Assembly: GCA_034440615.1 (NCBI GenBank)
Contig: JAOTOM010004342.1
Location: 204,587-268,586, forward strand
DNA: 64,000 nt
Direction: 5' to 3'
From: Ashinkailepas kermadecensis
Taxonomy: Eukaryota; Arthropoda; Thecostraca; Neolepadidae
The notes beneath the pieces are model-generated. The model made no database searches. It saw nothing but the letters and a program-made list of their open reading frames with translations, and was not told the DNA's origin. The translations under genes and the position numbers were made by a program. Positions within the stretch are counted from its first letter, which is position 1; each line of letters starts with the position of its first letter. Shown in pieces: positions 1 to 11,906 of the stretch.

Positions 1-545
1 CACTACCATGGAAAATGGTCAGCGTTAGTGCACCACCGCCAAGTGTACCCGATGAAGCGTCGTCTGCTAACCTGATCTGAAAACGTTGAGCTGTCTTGTG
101 AGATTACTCAGCTATGTCGTCATAAAATGGAATATGTCTGGATGGCATTCGCACAAGTCGTGATTTTGTTTGAAGATTAATATCAGTTTTTACTCTAAAG
201 TGACTAAAGTTGGGTGTGGTATGATCGTGGAAACAAGTTTAAACAAGTTAGTATTCAACAACTTGTTTACATAGGAAATTGACCCTTCCCAAGTCAGTTG
301 AGTTCCTTGAACTAACTTGACCCCATTTTACATTTCTCAGCTTTTGGGTCGCTCTAGAGTTACGTTGGACGATGGAGGCGAATTTGGTATCCACATGCAC
401 TTCAGTTTGTCGAAAAATAGTGCTTCTGGCCCTTCTTCGGAAGTGTTATAGGGAGGTCAGCACTCGCATGATAGATGACCTTTGACCTATGCGTCAAAAT
501 GATACACATGAGACATCGGTAGTATTCCAGGATAATGAGGACATG
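1..545. other. Unique non-coding sequence
   Basis: Mixed-composition DNA with no convincing open frame, splice pattern, repeat or RNA gene. Confidence 0.5.
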
Positions 546-724
546 CATAGTGCGCAGTTTAACCGAGGATCGATTGCTGTTTTACACCGGGGACGATGAA
601 ATGTGAAAAGTCTCGACTTTGGTCAACACAACCTAACCATAGTGCGCAGTTTAACCGAGGATCGATTGCTGTTTTACACCGGGGACGATGAAATGTGAAA
701 AGTCTCGACTTTGGTCAACACAAC
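546..724. repeat. Tandem duplication, 87 bp copies, period 92
   Basis: Two essentially identical copies (546-632 and 638-724) start CATAGTGCGCAGTTTAACCG and end GGTCAACACAAC, separated by 5 bp. The near identity implies a recent duplication. Confidence 0.95.
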
Positions 725-927
725 TTCACCTTCAATATGATCTCGCAGTGAAAAGTCTCGCATGTGAATTAGACTGAAGTAAATAATCAGTTGCAAAATC
801 TTGTCGGGTGCCATACGCGTTTTTTTTTTTTTTAATGTTGCCAGCACTCTCCACTCGGAAAAGCTAGGAGGTCGCAGTCTTTGCCCCAGCACTGATGATT
901 GTGACAGAATGCTGTGCCGGGCGAGAT

Positions 928-1100
928 CAGAGGTGAGGTCAGAGGTCAGAGGTTAGAGGTAAGGTCAAAGAGCAGGGGACAAAGGTCAGATGTGAGGTCA
1001 GATATCAGATGTCAGAGGTGAGGTCAGAGATTAGTTGTCACAAGGTGGGTCAGCAGTCAGAGGTAATGCCAGAGGTCAGAAGTCAGCGGTGAGGTCAGAA
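928..1100. repeat. Degenerate AGGTCAG-rich repeat
   Basis: A run of imperfect GAGGTCAGAGGTCAG-like units with many diverged copies. AGGTCA is the nuclear-receptor half-site and two adjacent copies form a one-base-spaced direct repeat near 936-949. This is more simply explained as a decayed 7 bp tandem repeat. Confidence 0.7.
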
Positions 1101-1440
1101 GTTTTCCTTTTCAAGGAAAGTGGAGAAGCGAGCAAGCGTGGAACCGCTGCCGTATTGAGGTAGAAATGCTGATCAACAACATTAGTAATTATTATTCGAT
1201 TCTAGAATGACCACGTGACCAGGTAATGTTCCATGCAATCAATCCATAACAAGATAATACGATGTCCAGTTCCAAATTGTAGTCGTCTTTGGATTCACAA
1301 ACAAACTCAAGCAAAATGGCGTAAGTGAGTCACGGCAAATGTCAAAATTTCACTCGAAATGGAATGCAAAGACGAAGAAGAGCGGGCACTATGCAGTGAG
1401 CACACAGTGCTGGGAATTGGGTGGCCCATCCATCACCACT
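1101..1440. other. Unique flank of the first CpG island
   Basis: Non-coding sequence leading into the GC-rich region. A CAAAATGGCG at 1312-1321 resembles part of a YY1 site. Nothing else was recognised. Confidence 0.4.
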
Positions 1441-3030
1441 GTCTGCCCGCCCACGCACGCGCTGCCGTCTGCGCCGCCGACTGGCGCTGAGCTGGCGCTG
1501 AGCTGGCGCTGAGCTGGCGCTGAGCTGGCGCTGAGCTGGCGCTGAGCTGGCGCTGAGCTGGCGCTGAGGTGAGACGCTGCGGACGCTCCGGCCCGCTGGA
1601 GGCCGATGATCGCACTGCGGTGGGTCCGACCGGCCGCGCCGGGCCCACAGCCAGCGGCGCTCGGTGATCTTATGACCGTTGAGCCGACTGTCTGGCCTGG
1701 CGAGCAGAAGGCAGCGGCTGACACCGGCGCGTTCCGGCGAGCCGACGCGACCCGTTCCTGCAACTGCGGCGCGGCGGCCTGTAGACAAATTAGCGGCCAT
1801 CTTATCGCAGTTAAAGGTAATCACGCACAGCCGCGCTCTCGTTGCTGACTGCGGAGAAGATGACGCGGCCAGATTGCATTCCTCGAATCGGGTGTGCTTG
1901 TTCGATTATTACCCGCACCTAATTATTCTGGAGTTGCCGCCGGCAGGGTTGGCCGAGTGGCAGAAAAAGCAAGGTGCAATTTAATTGAATCTAATGTGCG
2001 GCGTGCAGCGACCGCCAGCCATTGTTCCGCGGTGTTGGGCCGGAAAGGCAGGCCAAAATATCGCAATCAAAAATATCCGTACACGCAAGCGGCGGTCGGA
2101 TCACAACAGAGCCGGCGCAATTAGCCCTCCAATCAGACGCCGCCCGCGCGTCGGCCGACCAATCAGAGGCCGTCTCGGTCGGTGGTCGGCCGAGGTCGGC
2201 ACCGCGGGCTGTGTCGACGCCGGCGCCGGTAGGTCACCGGACGCCGAGCCGCTCGGAAGCCGCGCGGCCAGCGGCTTCCGGGCCGCGGCTGGAGCGTCGC
2301 CGGCGTCGCCAGCGTTGCCATGGCGACCGAGACGCTGTCGGCTGCCACCCGCACCGCCATCCTGCAGGGTCATCAGCTGCGCCGCCAGGCACGCTAGACA
2401 GCAACGGAAGACTCGCCCTCGAGCTATTTGAGCTGAACACTGTTACCACCACCGGTCTTGTGAGCACTGCCGCACGGTGGCCGAACCGGTTCAAGGTCAT
2501 TCGGGTCACACTCGCCGCCCGGAGGCGCCGGCTGCCGCTCGGCACAGCGTCGGCGTCTGCGCATGCGCACCACCACCGGTCGCGGGCGAACCGCGGCCGC
2601 AGCTGGACGAAGCTGGGCGAAGCTGGGCTGTGGTGGCTGCGGGGCGAGGCCAGGTGGACCGCCTCGCTCCCTCCGCCGCCCCGTCCGTCGCACCACTGGC
2701 GCGGCTGTGGCCGGCCCTTCTGACTTATATCGCACGCTCGTGCGTGCCCTATCCAGATTCATGTTACATGCGCCCGCTGCGTGCCGACCGGCCGTTCGTC
2801 TCCGCCGCACATGCGATACGCTTTTTGTGCCGCACAAATTAACAAAAGTCGGGATTTCATCGTGCCAAGCTGGCGCGCCTCGGGCGCTTAGGTCACGGGG
2901 GTCAGACAGGACATCGGGAGACAGGATGAGTGCTTGGTCGAGCGGAGTGGCACGCGTCAAGATGGAACAGCAGGGGTGTGAAGGGGTCGATCGCGGGGTG
3001 GGGAGGCGGGGGCAGATTCAGCAGCGGTGA
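1441..3030. promoter_or_regulatory. CpG island with double CCAAT boxes and an NRF-1 site
   Basis: About 1.6 kb of GC-rich, CG-rich DNA. CCAATCAG occurs at 2129-2136 and again at 2159-2166, exactly 30 bp apart, the kind of paired NF-Y arrangement seen in TATA-less promoters. A perfect palindromic NRF-1 site TGCGCATGCGCA lies at 2558-2569. An ATG in good context (GCCATGG) at 2320 opens MATETLSAATRTAILQGHQ, which stops after 25 codons with no obvious donor, so I do not call it a gene. The ORFs of up to 233 residues here resemble no protein I know. The promoter probably serves a gene whose exons lie outside the window or were not recognised. Direction is undetermined. Confidence 0.5.
1481..1567. 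repeat. 11 bp minisatellite, about 8 copies (GCTGGCGCTGA)
   Basis: Eight nearly perfect copies of GCTGGCGCTGA inside the CpG island. Because 11 is not a multiple of 3, frames rotate through it and produce spurious QLSASSAPAQR-type peptides on the minus strand. Confidence 0.95.
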
Positions 3031-3340
3031 TGACGGGACCAGCATGGCCCAGTATGAGCCGTGATAAATGACTTGGTCCGCACAAAAGACTGGTGGGTGT
3101 CAGGCACACAATGTAGGATATTGCGGGACCGCAAAGGTGAGAATGGAGAAAGAATCAAATACCTTTGAGGTAGCACATTTCACGGCGGATGGAGCTTGGA
3201 TGAAGACATTGGATATGCAGGTACTGCTACGATGAACGGAGAAGAAGGTACCGAAATGCATATTTCATTAAATTGTAATATTTGAGCATTTGTCGGAGCG
3301 CTTGTTCTGCACGTACTGTTCACGGGAGTTCCAGTTGCTC
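3031..3340. other. Unique sequence between CpG island and 38 bp array
   Basis: No gene, splice pattern or repeat recognised. Confidence 0.4.
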
Positions 3341-3713
3341 GCATTGAGTGTCCCTGGAGAGCGAGAGCTCTCACGCTGGCATTGAGTGTCTCTGGAGGGT
3401 GAGAGCTCTAACGCTGGCATTGAGTGTCTCTGGAGAGCGAGAGCTCTCACGCTGGCATTGAGTGTTTGGAGAGCAAGGGCTCTCACGCTGACATTGAGTG
3501 TCTCTGGAGGGTGAGAGCTCTCACGCTGGCATTGAGTGTCTCTGGAGAGCGAGAGCTCTCACGCTGGCATTGAGTGTCTCTGGAAAGTGAGAGCTCTCAC
3601 GCTGGCATTGAGTGTCTGCAGAGCGAGAGCTCTCACGCTGGCATTGAGTGTCTGGAGAGCGAGAGCCCTCACGCTCACATTGAGTGTCTCTGGAGAGCGA
3701 GAGCTCTCGCGCC
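3341..3713. repeat. 38 bp minisatellite, 10 copies
   Basis: Units begin GCATTGAGTGTCTCTGGAGA and carry GAGAGCTCTC, a perfect 10 bp palindrome, then ACGCTG. Copies differ by point changes and small deletions (36-38 bp). Read on the minus strand most units contain GCGTGAGAGC. Confidence 0.95.
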
Positions 3714-4610
3714 TACCGGCATCCTCTGGAGGCGGAGACGGCACCAGGTACGACATGTGCATGATGCCCTCGGGGGTCATCAGTAAGTCGGAACAATCGT
3801 GATTGGCTTTGCGATGCACTCGGATGCCACGCTCTGCATGCGCTGGGCTCAAATCCCGAGCACTCCCGTTCTCCAGGGAGATCCAATACATCCCCTCCCC
3901 CCCTCCCCACCCCAACCTCCGGTAATTTGGTTCAAGCCTATCGGAGGGAGTAATTAATAATCGGAGTGAATTAATGTACGTAAAATATTGCAGAATGTAG
4001 CAATGCATCTACATGCGCGTGCATAGGCGTATGCAATTGTTCGTCCGGAAACGATCATCAATTGGTGTATTTGTTGTTATATTGTACGTTAAAATCACGC
4101 TTAAAAAGCTTTCTGAAGCTACTGGGTTGGCCTACCCAGTGACTGTTTCGGCACAGCTTTGTGTGAGTGCTGCAATTACAAGAAGCCTTTTTAGTGCTTT
4201 GAGTCAATTTCCTGAGAGTTCAATCGAATGAACACACAGAAAGAAACTAATGGGGCTAATGACGTTAATGAAGTATCAAGTTATACTAGATTGAAGTTAA
4301 CCGATATCTCGTTTAGTTCCTTTACGCATTTGTAAAACACATCAAACATTCGTGTCACACAGACATTACTAAGTGATGGGTGCTTGAACCATGGTTGCAA
4401 ATGTCGAATCCAGATATGCTCGAAAGAATTCCTTCTCACGCAACTTTCCAAATTCTCCACCCATTTTGAAACGCTGAAAGTTAGGAGCATGTCACAATCC
4501 ATTCCAGGCACGGAAAAGCTCCTCACACGTCGAGTTTGTTCCAGTCCCCCGCATACAAAGCTCAACATCCCGTCATTGTGCTCCGAAAACTAAACCCGAG
4601 CGGCTGCTGG
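3714..4610. other. Unique sequence with a possible degenerate tRNA-like segment
   Basis: Mostly unique DNA. Around 3800-3872 a stretch resembles a decayed tRNA-derived SINE head: a B-box-like GGGCTCAAATCCC at 3846-3858 follows a GATGCACTCGG-type segment. The anticodon stem does not fold, so it is not a functional tRNA. A C-rich tract lies at 3892-3916. Confidence 0.3.
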
Positions 4611-4833
4611 TGGTACGGAGGCCCTGTATCTGTAGGGGAGCTTTAGTGGTGTTGGGACGACAGCCCTGCATCTGGATGGGAGCTTTAGTGCTGGTGATAC
4701 GACAGCCTGGCATTTGCGGGGAAGCTTTAGTGCTGGTGACACGACAGCCCTGCATCTGCAGGGGAGCTTTAGTGCTGGTGGTACGACAGCCCTGCATCTG
4801 CGGGGAAGCTGTAGTGCTGATGGTACGACAGCC
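4611..4833. repeat. 42 bp minisatellite, about 5 copies
   Basis: Units contain GGGGAGCTTTAGTGCTGGTG followed by TACGACAGCCCTGCATCTG. The period is a multiple of three, so frames stay open on both strands. Copies are moderately diverged. Confidence 0.9.
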
Positions 4834-6120
4834 GCCAGGTCTCGAGTTCAGGCGCAGCCTCAGCCACAGCCGCCAAGCACTTCTCTGGTAGTGCATGACC
4901 GTGTCGAATCATAACAATGCACGACCTGTGCAGCCACTCACTATAGAATAACACACCGCTACACATCTCAAGTGATCTAAGCTACGTACACGCGCATGGA
5001 CGGACCACGTGATGTTCATTGCGGATGCAACACCAGCTTGTTCAGCTGCACCACCAGTTTCTTTAAATTTGCACCGCTTAGCTAAGTTTGCAAACCTTCA
5101 CTTTGAACAGCACTGGATCTCCACAATTTGTAGCGACAGCTCCCTTCGGCAGAGGGATGTGGGACCACCGTCCTAGTCACGAAGATCGGTGCCGTAAGAT
5201 AGACAGCCTTTCATGGACCGAGGCAAGCATAGTCAAAGCCGCAGTCGCCTTTTGAAAGATATATGAAAGCATGAGAGTAGTTTTGCATCTTGGACAATTT
5301 TCAGTCATGCTTTGCTTTGCATTATTCTTAAGTGCTTCTTGATGCGTGCTTATGTCCGTGATACGCTTTCGTCCTGCATTTGCATTATTTTGCCATTCTA
5401 GGACTAATACTTGGAATGCAAATTAGCCGATATAGGTGTTCATGATCCGTAGGGTGTGAACACCCTACTTTTCATCTTTACCCATGTCGTGTTCTCGATT
5501 TTGATGACTCCATGCTCAAGCGCCCTGAAGTCAATGCAACTAACACTGACCTCTTACCCAGCTCAGACAAATGCCTTCTTTGTTGCACCGATTATTGTAC
5601 GCCTTCCGTGACTTGTGATCTGAATAATCCACATTCCTGCTAAGTTTGCAGCATCATTGGCCTCCGGTTGGCGGAGATCTTCCCGTTTCATGTCAAGTTC
5701 CAGCCGATATTACCCGTCGCGTCTGAGCACAAGGTCAGCCGATGACTTCAGCTTCCAAATCTGCCTCCTCGGCACCTTTTGTACTTAGAGTGCTCAGAGG
5801 AGCGCCTTCTTCTGAGAATGTCAAAGGCGAATAGTCGTACATAATGTAGAGGCGCCTTTCCACTCGGAGCAGTTCCTCTCTCCAGTCAGAGGGGCGCTGC
5901 CGAGAGGTAGAGGCACTGGTATCCGTCCCCCCCCCCTCCGCTAACAACACCCATGCTTGTGCCCGTGGCAGCTTGGCCCGGTCTTTTGCCGCTGAATGCT
6001 GCTCCGGCGTACAATTTCACGCCCTCCTGAGGCACGCACTGGAGTTTGTCTTTGTGGTGCCGGTTGTTTTAGCGTGTTTACCGTGATCATGTCGTGATTA
6101 TGATCTCGCTCCGGTGCGCT
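4834..6120. other. Unique sequence
   Basis: About 1.3 kb with no recognised gene. A C-run at 5927-5938 is the only notable feature. Confidence 0.4.
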
Positions 6121-6121
6121 C

Positions 6122-6432
6122 GCTCACAGCCCATATTACTGGCGGTCTCGGAGGTGGCAGCTGACTCACAGCCCACATCACTGGCGGTCTCGGAGGTGGC
6201 AGCTGACTCACAGCCCACATCACTGGCGGTCTCGGAGGTGGCAGCTGACTCACAGCCCACATCACTGGCGGTCTCGGAGGTGGCAGCTGACTCACAGTCC
6301 ACATCATTGGCGGTCTCGGAGGTGGCAGCTGACTCACAACCCATATTACCGGCAGTCTCGGAGGTGGCAGCTGACTAACAACCCATATTACCGGCAGTCT
6401 CGGAGGTGGCAGCAGACTCACAGCAAACCACA
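6122..6432. repeat. 42 bp minisatellite, 7 copies
   Basis: Units read CTGGCGGTCTCGGAGGTGGC then AGCTGACTCACAGCCCACAT, starting at 6139, 6181, 6223, 6265, 6307, 6349 and 6391. The last copies are more diverged. It shares its period with the 4.6 kb array but not its sequence. Frames of up to 119 codons are repeat artefacts. Confidence 0.95.
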
Positions 6433-6521
6433 GATTGTTGAAAATAAGAAGATTCAATGAGCTGGATATTGGAATTTCAATACTGGAAACTGGAACTCTC
6501 TATTTGACGTCGACTGCCAGT

Positions 6522-6547
6522 TTCCTCTCCTCTCTCTCTCTCTCTCT
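6522..6547. repeat. Short (TC)n microsatellite
   Basis: CTCTCC then a run of CT dinucleotides immediately before the 16 bp TACGTA array. Confidence 0.8.
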
Positions 6548-6596
6548 TATGGCACAAATATAGAGGCCACCTTACGATGTACAGGCAGGGGAATAT

Positions 6597-7310
6597 AGGA
6601 CAAATGTACGTAAGGACAAATGTACGTAAGGACAAATGTACGTAAGGACAAATGTACGTAAGGACAAATGTACGTAAGGACAAATGTACGTAAGGACAAA
6701 TGTACGTAAGGACAAATGTACGTATGGCAGATGTACGTAGGCAAATGTACGTAAGCGCAGACGTACGTGTGGCAATTGTATATATGCGCAGACATACGTA
6801 TGGCTAATGTACGTTGACGCAAATGTACGTATGGCAAATGTACGTATATGCAAAATTAAGTATGCGCAAATGTACGTAAGCGTAAATGTACGTATGCGCA
6901 AAAGTACGTAAGCGCAAATGTACGTAAGCGCAAATGTACGGAAACCCAAAAGTACGCATACCCAAATGTACGTAAGCGCAAAGGTACGTAAGCGCAAAAG
7001 TACGTATGCGCAAATGTACGTAAGCGCAAATGCACGTATGCGCAAAAGTACGTAAGCGCAAATATACGTATGCACAAATGTACGTAAGCGCAAATGTACG
7101 TACATTTGCGCTTACGTACATTTGCGCTTACGTACATTTGCGCATACGTACATTTGTCATACGTACTTTTGCGCTTACGTACATTAGCCATACGTATATC
7201 TGCGCTTACGTACAATTACCATACGTACATCTGCGCTTACGTACATTTGCTTACGTACATTTTCGTACGCACATCTGCCATACGTACATTTGGTTTGTGT
7301 ACATTTGTCC
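6597..7310. repeat. 16 bp TACGTA minisatellite with an internal orientation flip
   Basis: From 6597 to 7099 the unit is ACAAATGTACGTAAGG or GCAAATGTACGTAAGC. From 7100 to about 7310 the same unit runs in reverse complement (TTACGTACATTTGCGC). The switch point is a perfect palindrome, CAAATGTAC|GTACATTTG, with its centre between 7099 and 7100, extending outward with few mismatches. The left arm starts with homogeneous AAGGAC units and becomes more varied near the centre. Frames such as LRLRTFALTYICAY on both strands are repeat artefacts. Confidence 0.95.
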
Positions 7311-9591
7311 GGTTACCCAGGCAGGGGCCGATCCAATTCGGCAGCACAGTCTTTAGATTGCGATTCGATTTGCCGTCGTGATTTCCGGGCGGCCTGGTTT
7401 TTCTTCCGTCTGGTTATTACAAGCGTTTAACTTCCATTCACCAACACATGCAAGGCTGCGCCCCGACGCCAACGGCTCATCCTGGACGCCCGGCCCTCCG
7501 CTTCGGCTCCCGGTCGGTCAGCGGAGCCCGCCATCTCCCACGGCAAACGGTCCAGCTGCGGCGAACCCGTGGAGCCAGACGGAGGCCGTGATGCTGGCCA
7601 CCCTCCAAATACACTGTCTCGTGTAATGTATGCCTTTGTGTGAGTCCTACGTGTCCGAGCCAGTTACGACGGCTTCGTTGTTCGCCCTCCGGCGCCTCCC
7701 ACCTGCTCTATCTTGCTTGCCTGATGCCGGATGCTACACAAGCCGATTTAACGCAACTTCTCCCTAACACAGCCTCTCTAGCAGACGACACTTCACCTCC
7801 GCTATAACACACACCGGACAGCAAGCCTGCGGGTGGGTTGCGAACGGTGGTCAGGGGACATAGCCCGTAGCTAACGCACTTTTTGCGGACATCAACTATG
7901 TGCTATATTGATTTTGCATTGTACAAATTGGAATTTGGGCTTGTGCTCATCCGTGCTTCCCAACGTTCCTACTTGCCACTAGTTAGAATGGAATTATCGA
8001 GACTGACCTGGGAGGCTTCTGAAGCCGAGATCACGAATCAGCATTGTTTAGCGGTTCATGTTAAACAATTTATTTCATGCTAGTGGCTTAATATTTCGCG
8101 CAAATGTAGAGTAACTTTCATATACTTTAGGAACAGACGAGTATTTTGTTCGTGCTGGAGCTAGATATCTGTCCTTCAATGCAGTCTCCACTTTCCTTAT
8201 AGACTGTTCCGGAAGGCCTGACGAAGTTTCTTGGCGCCGGACGCTAACACCAAAGTTCCAACTGTAGAGTACCTAATTAATATTTATCACGAGAAAAGGA
8301 GGCTGAATATGATTGAATAGCATTCGGATATATGGAAAAAAAACAGCTGAAATTGTTCCGATGTTTTCTCTGTACACTTGTTTGTACAACAAGGATTGTA
8401 CAAGAACAAGAACAGATTGTTTGTTCACTGTACAATGTTTTCCCATACACTTGTTTGACCAGATGACCCATGTTGAGACAATACACAACAACCGTATGGC
8501 GCTTCGCTACCAAATTACAATAACGAACTGCTATGGCGATCGACCCAAGTATAGGATAATCACTAAGTTAGCCCTGTGAAAATGGAATGATTGCGACGTT
8601 TTCGGAGCAATTCGATGACTAAAAGCATTGACGAGCAATTTATTAAATACCATTGATGTATTGAAACGCGCACCACCCTCTCACAGATCACTCAATCCCA
8701 TGAATAAAATTATGTTTAGTGTCAGTGAGTTCTTTATTTTCACCGTTGAACATTTCCAATTGAGGAGGTCTATGAGCGATTTGGCCATGTCAAATACAGG
8801 GCTATAAAATATATTTATTAGCAACGCATACTCAGCACAGTCATCGTCCAGAACACATGACCATACGCTTTGGGTGGGACGTTATTACGAACATGTCTGG
8901 CAAGGGATGCATTACTCTCGGTACAGCTGGAAGAACCAGACGGCAAGCAGAAGTGTGAAGCTGCATTTTTGTTCTGGGCTAGGGACCAGAAAATATGATT
9001 GGACATATTGCAAAAGATGATCCACTTAGCCCAACTTGCATATCGCACAAGTGCTGCCAGATAGTTGAGGGGGCAGGTAAGTCTGGCATGTGCAGGAGAG
9101 GGCAGCATATAAATGTATCACAAGCGCTGCTAGGTAGGGTGTGTGAGTGTGGTATGTGCCGTAGAACGTGGTACATGGGGGAGAGTGGTAGATGGCGTGA
9201 ACCTACTCCCAACTACTGGTCCCCTGTGTCGGCTTTGAGGCCTCTGTCGAGTTTGCACACCGTGTAGAAAGGCAAAGGTGAAGGTCACCCTGTACTGTCC
9301 ATTGCTGGTCAGCGGATCAAGTCTCCGCCAGCACTGCACGCCTACTCCGCAGGCAAAAAAAAACTTACTTGACGAACCTACCCCCTCCCTCTGAAGTGCA
9401 TAGCAACCATCGGCGAAGGAGCCGCATCGCGGCAATTTTTAGCAGTTGGACTTCATGCTGCGCCATTTGGGGCTTGCTCTGAGCCCTGCAAATCTGGGCG
9501 GGCCGAGCACGCCTGGTGCACAGCACAGACGGCGAATCTGTGCGTGGGAGCTCCCGAAGGCCGCAGGAAGTCGGCCGCTGGCTCGTCGCGC
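7311..9591. other. Unique sequence
   Basis: About 2.3 kb with no recognised gene. The longest frame (8995-9267, +, 90 codons) has several cysteines but resembles nothing known to me. An AT-rich stretch occupies 8280-8820. Confidence 0.4.
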
Positions 9592-9789
9592 CCACCGCTG
9601 TCTGGTCGGCCGCTTCAGCCGACTCGCGCCCGGACAGTGACGCTCACCGACAGCGCGAGTCGCGCCGGCCGCTGTCTGGTGGGCAGCTTCAGCCGACTCG
9701 CGCCCGGACAGTGACGCTCACCGACAGCGCGAGTCGCGCCGGCCGCTGTCTGGTGGGCAGCTTCAGCCGACTCGCGCCCGGACAGTGAT
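9592..9789. repeat. 74 bp tandem repeat, about 2.6 copies
   Basis: CAGCCGACTCGCGCCCGGAC recurs at 9616, 9690 and 9764 with near identity between units. GC-rich. The first copy is partial and diverged. Confidence 0.95.
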
Positions 9790-10355
9790 ACAGATACAGA
9801 CTTGCATTGAGGTAATCCACACTGAACTTGTGCCTATTACAATCTCGCGCTAATGTGATAACACAGCAGAGTAGAAAAGGTGAAAATCACAGAACACCTG
9901 CACCGGTGGTCATGCATGTCATAATAAAATACAGCAGGGCGAGCAGCAAATCAGACCGGCTCGGGCGGCGCGTCAGACAGGTGCCGCCGTAGGTGGCGAC
10001 CGAAGATCAGCACGGGAAGCCGCACCAGCTCGGTTGGCAGCCAGATGTACAACAGCGGTGCTCTGCAGTCTCTTCTCCATCTGCAGCCTCTTCTCCATCT
10101 GAGTGCGGGCACGGGGGACACACAGGTGATGGTCCTGACGGCTGGTTCGGTCTCGAGTTGCACGCGACAGCGTGTGATGCGGTGGCTGGCACCGACAGCA
10201 CGATGTTGTTCCACGCCGACTCACCGCCGCAAGACTCGAGTCAAGTAGGCCTCCTTGAAATTGAGTCACTTCGCTGGTGCGGCGGTGCCATCCGGATGGT
10301 TTTCATGCACAGCATGCTGGTTTGTTCACTTGAGCTGGCCACGGTCCATTGTTGG
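9790..10355. other. Unique sequence before the octamer array
   Basis: No gene recognised. A small CATCTGCAGCCTCTTCTC duplication lies at 10077-10100. Confidence 0.4.
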
Positions 10356-11906
10356 CGATGCTGTGATGCTGTGATGCTGTGATGCTGTGATGTTGTGATG
10401 CTGTGATGATGTGGTGATGTGATAATGTGATGCGGTGATGCTGTGATGTGTGATGCTTGTTGCCGTGATGCCGTGATGATGTGATGCTGTGATGCTGTGA
10501 TGCTGTGATGCTGTGATGCTGTGATGCTGTGTTGCCGTGATGCCGTGATACTGTGATGCTGTTGTGCTGTGATGCTGTGATGTTGTGATGCCGTGATGCT
10601 ATGATGCTGTGATGATGTGATGCTGTGATGCTGTGATGCTGTGATGTTGTGATGCTGTGATGATGTGGTGATGTGATAATGTGATGCGGTGATGCTGTGA
10701 TGCTGTGATGCTGTGATGATGTGATGCTGTGATGATGTGATGCTGTGATGCTGTGATGCTGTGATGCTGTGATGCTGTGATGCTGTGATGCTGTGATGCT
10801 GTGATGCTGTGTTGCCGTGATGCCGTGATACTGTGATGATGTGATGATGTGATGCTGTGATGCTGTGATGCTGTGATGCTGTGTTGCCGTGATGCCGTGG
10901 TACTGTGATGCGGTGATGCTGTGATGCTGTGATGTTGTGATGCCGTGATGCTGTGATGCTGTGATGATGTGATGCTGTGATGCTGTGATGCTGTGATGTT
11001 GTGATGCTGTGATGATGTGGTGATGTGATAATGTGATGCGGTGATGCTGTGATGCTGTGATGCTGTGATGATGTGATGCTGTGATGATGTGATGCTGTGA
11101 TGCTGTGATGCTGTGATGCTGTGATGCTGTGATGCTGTGATGCTGTGTTGCCGTGATGCCGTGATACTGTGATGATGTGATGCTGTGATGCTGTGATGTT
11201 GTGATGCCGTGATGCTGTGATGCTGTGATGCTGTGGTGCTGTGATATTGTGATGTTGTGATGATGTGATGCTGTGATACTGTGATGCTGTGATGCTGTGA
11301 TGCTGTGATGATGTGATGCTGTGATGCTGTGATGATGTGATGCTGTGATGATATGATGCTGTGATAATGTGATGCTGTGATGCTGTGGTGATGTGATGAT
11401 GTGATGATGTGATGATGTGATAATGTGATGCTGTGATGCTGTGCTGCTGTGATGCTGTGATGCTGTGGTGCTGTGATGTTGTGATGTTGTGATGTTGTGA
11501 TGTTGTGATGCTGTGATACTGTGATGCTGTGATGCTGTGATGCTGTGATGTTGTGATGCTGTGATGCTGTGATGCTGTGATGCTGTGATTATGTGATGCT
11601 GTGGTGCTGTGATGTTGTGATGTTGTGATGCTGTGATGCTGTGATACTATGATGCTGTGATGCTGTGATGCTGTGATGATGTGATGATGTGATGATGTGA
11701 TGCTGTGATGATGTGATGCTGTGATAATGTGATAATGTGATGATGTGATGATGTGATGCTGTGATAATGTGATGCTGTGATAATGTGATGCTGTGATGCT
11801 GTGATGCTGTGATGATGTGGTGATGTGATAATGTGATGCTGTGATGCTGTGATGCCGTGATGCTGTGATGCTAAGATGCTGTGATGCTGTGATGCTGTGA
11901 TGCTGT
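10356..11906. repeat. 8 bp (GATGCTGT)n array, 1.55 kb, with higher-order structure
   Basis: About 190 units of GATGCTGT with recurring variants GATGATGT, GATGTTGT, GATGCCGT and GATAATGT. Variants recur in blocks: the motif GTGGTGATGTGATAATGTG occurs at 10411, 10665, 11017 and 11817. The 10665 and 11017 copies lie in matching surroundings 352 bp (44 units) apart, so long segments have been duplicated. The minus frame with HHSITASQ repeats is an artefact. Confidence 0.95.

Noticed and set aside
928..1100. Nuclear-receptor response element cluster
   Set aside because: AGGTCA matches follow from a decayed AGGTCAG tandem repeat; there is no adjacent promoter or conserved spacing.
2022..2723. 233-codon ORF in the first CpG island
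   Set aside because: GC-rich DNA lacks stop codons; overlapping frames on both strands and no similarity to a known protein.
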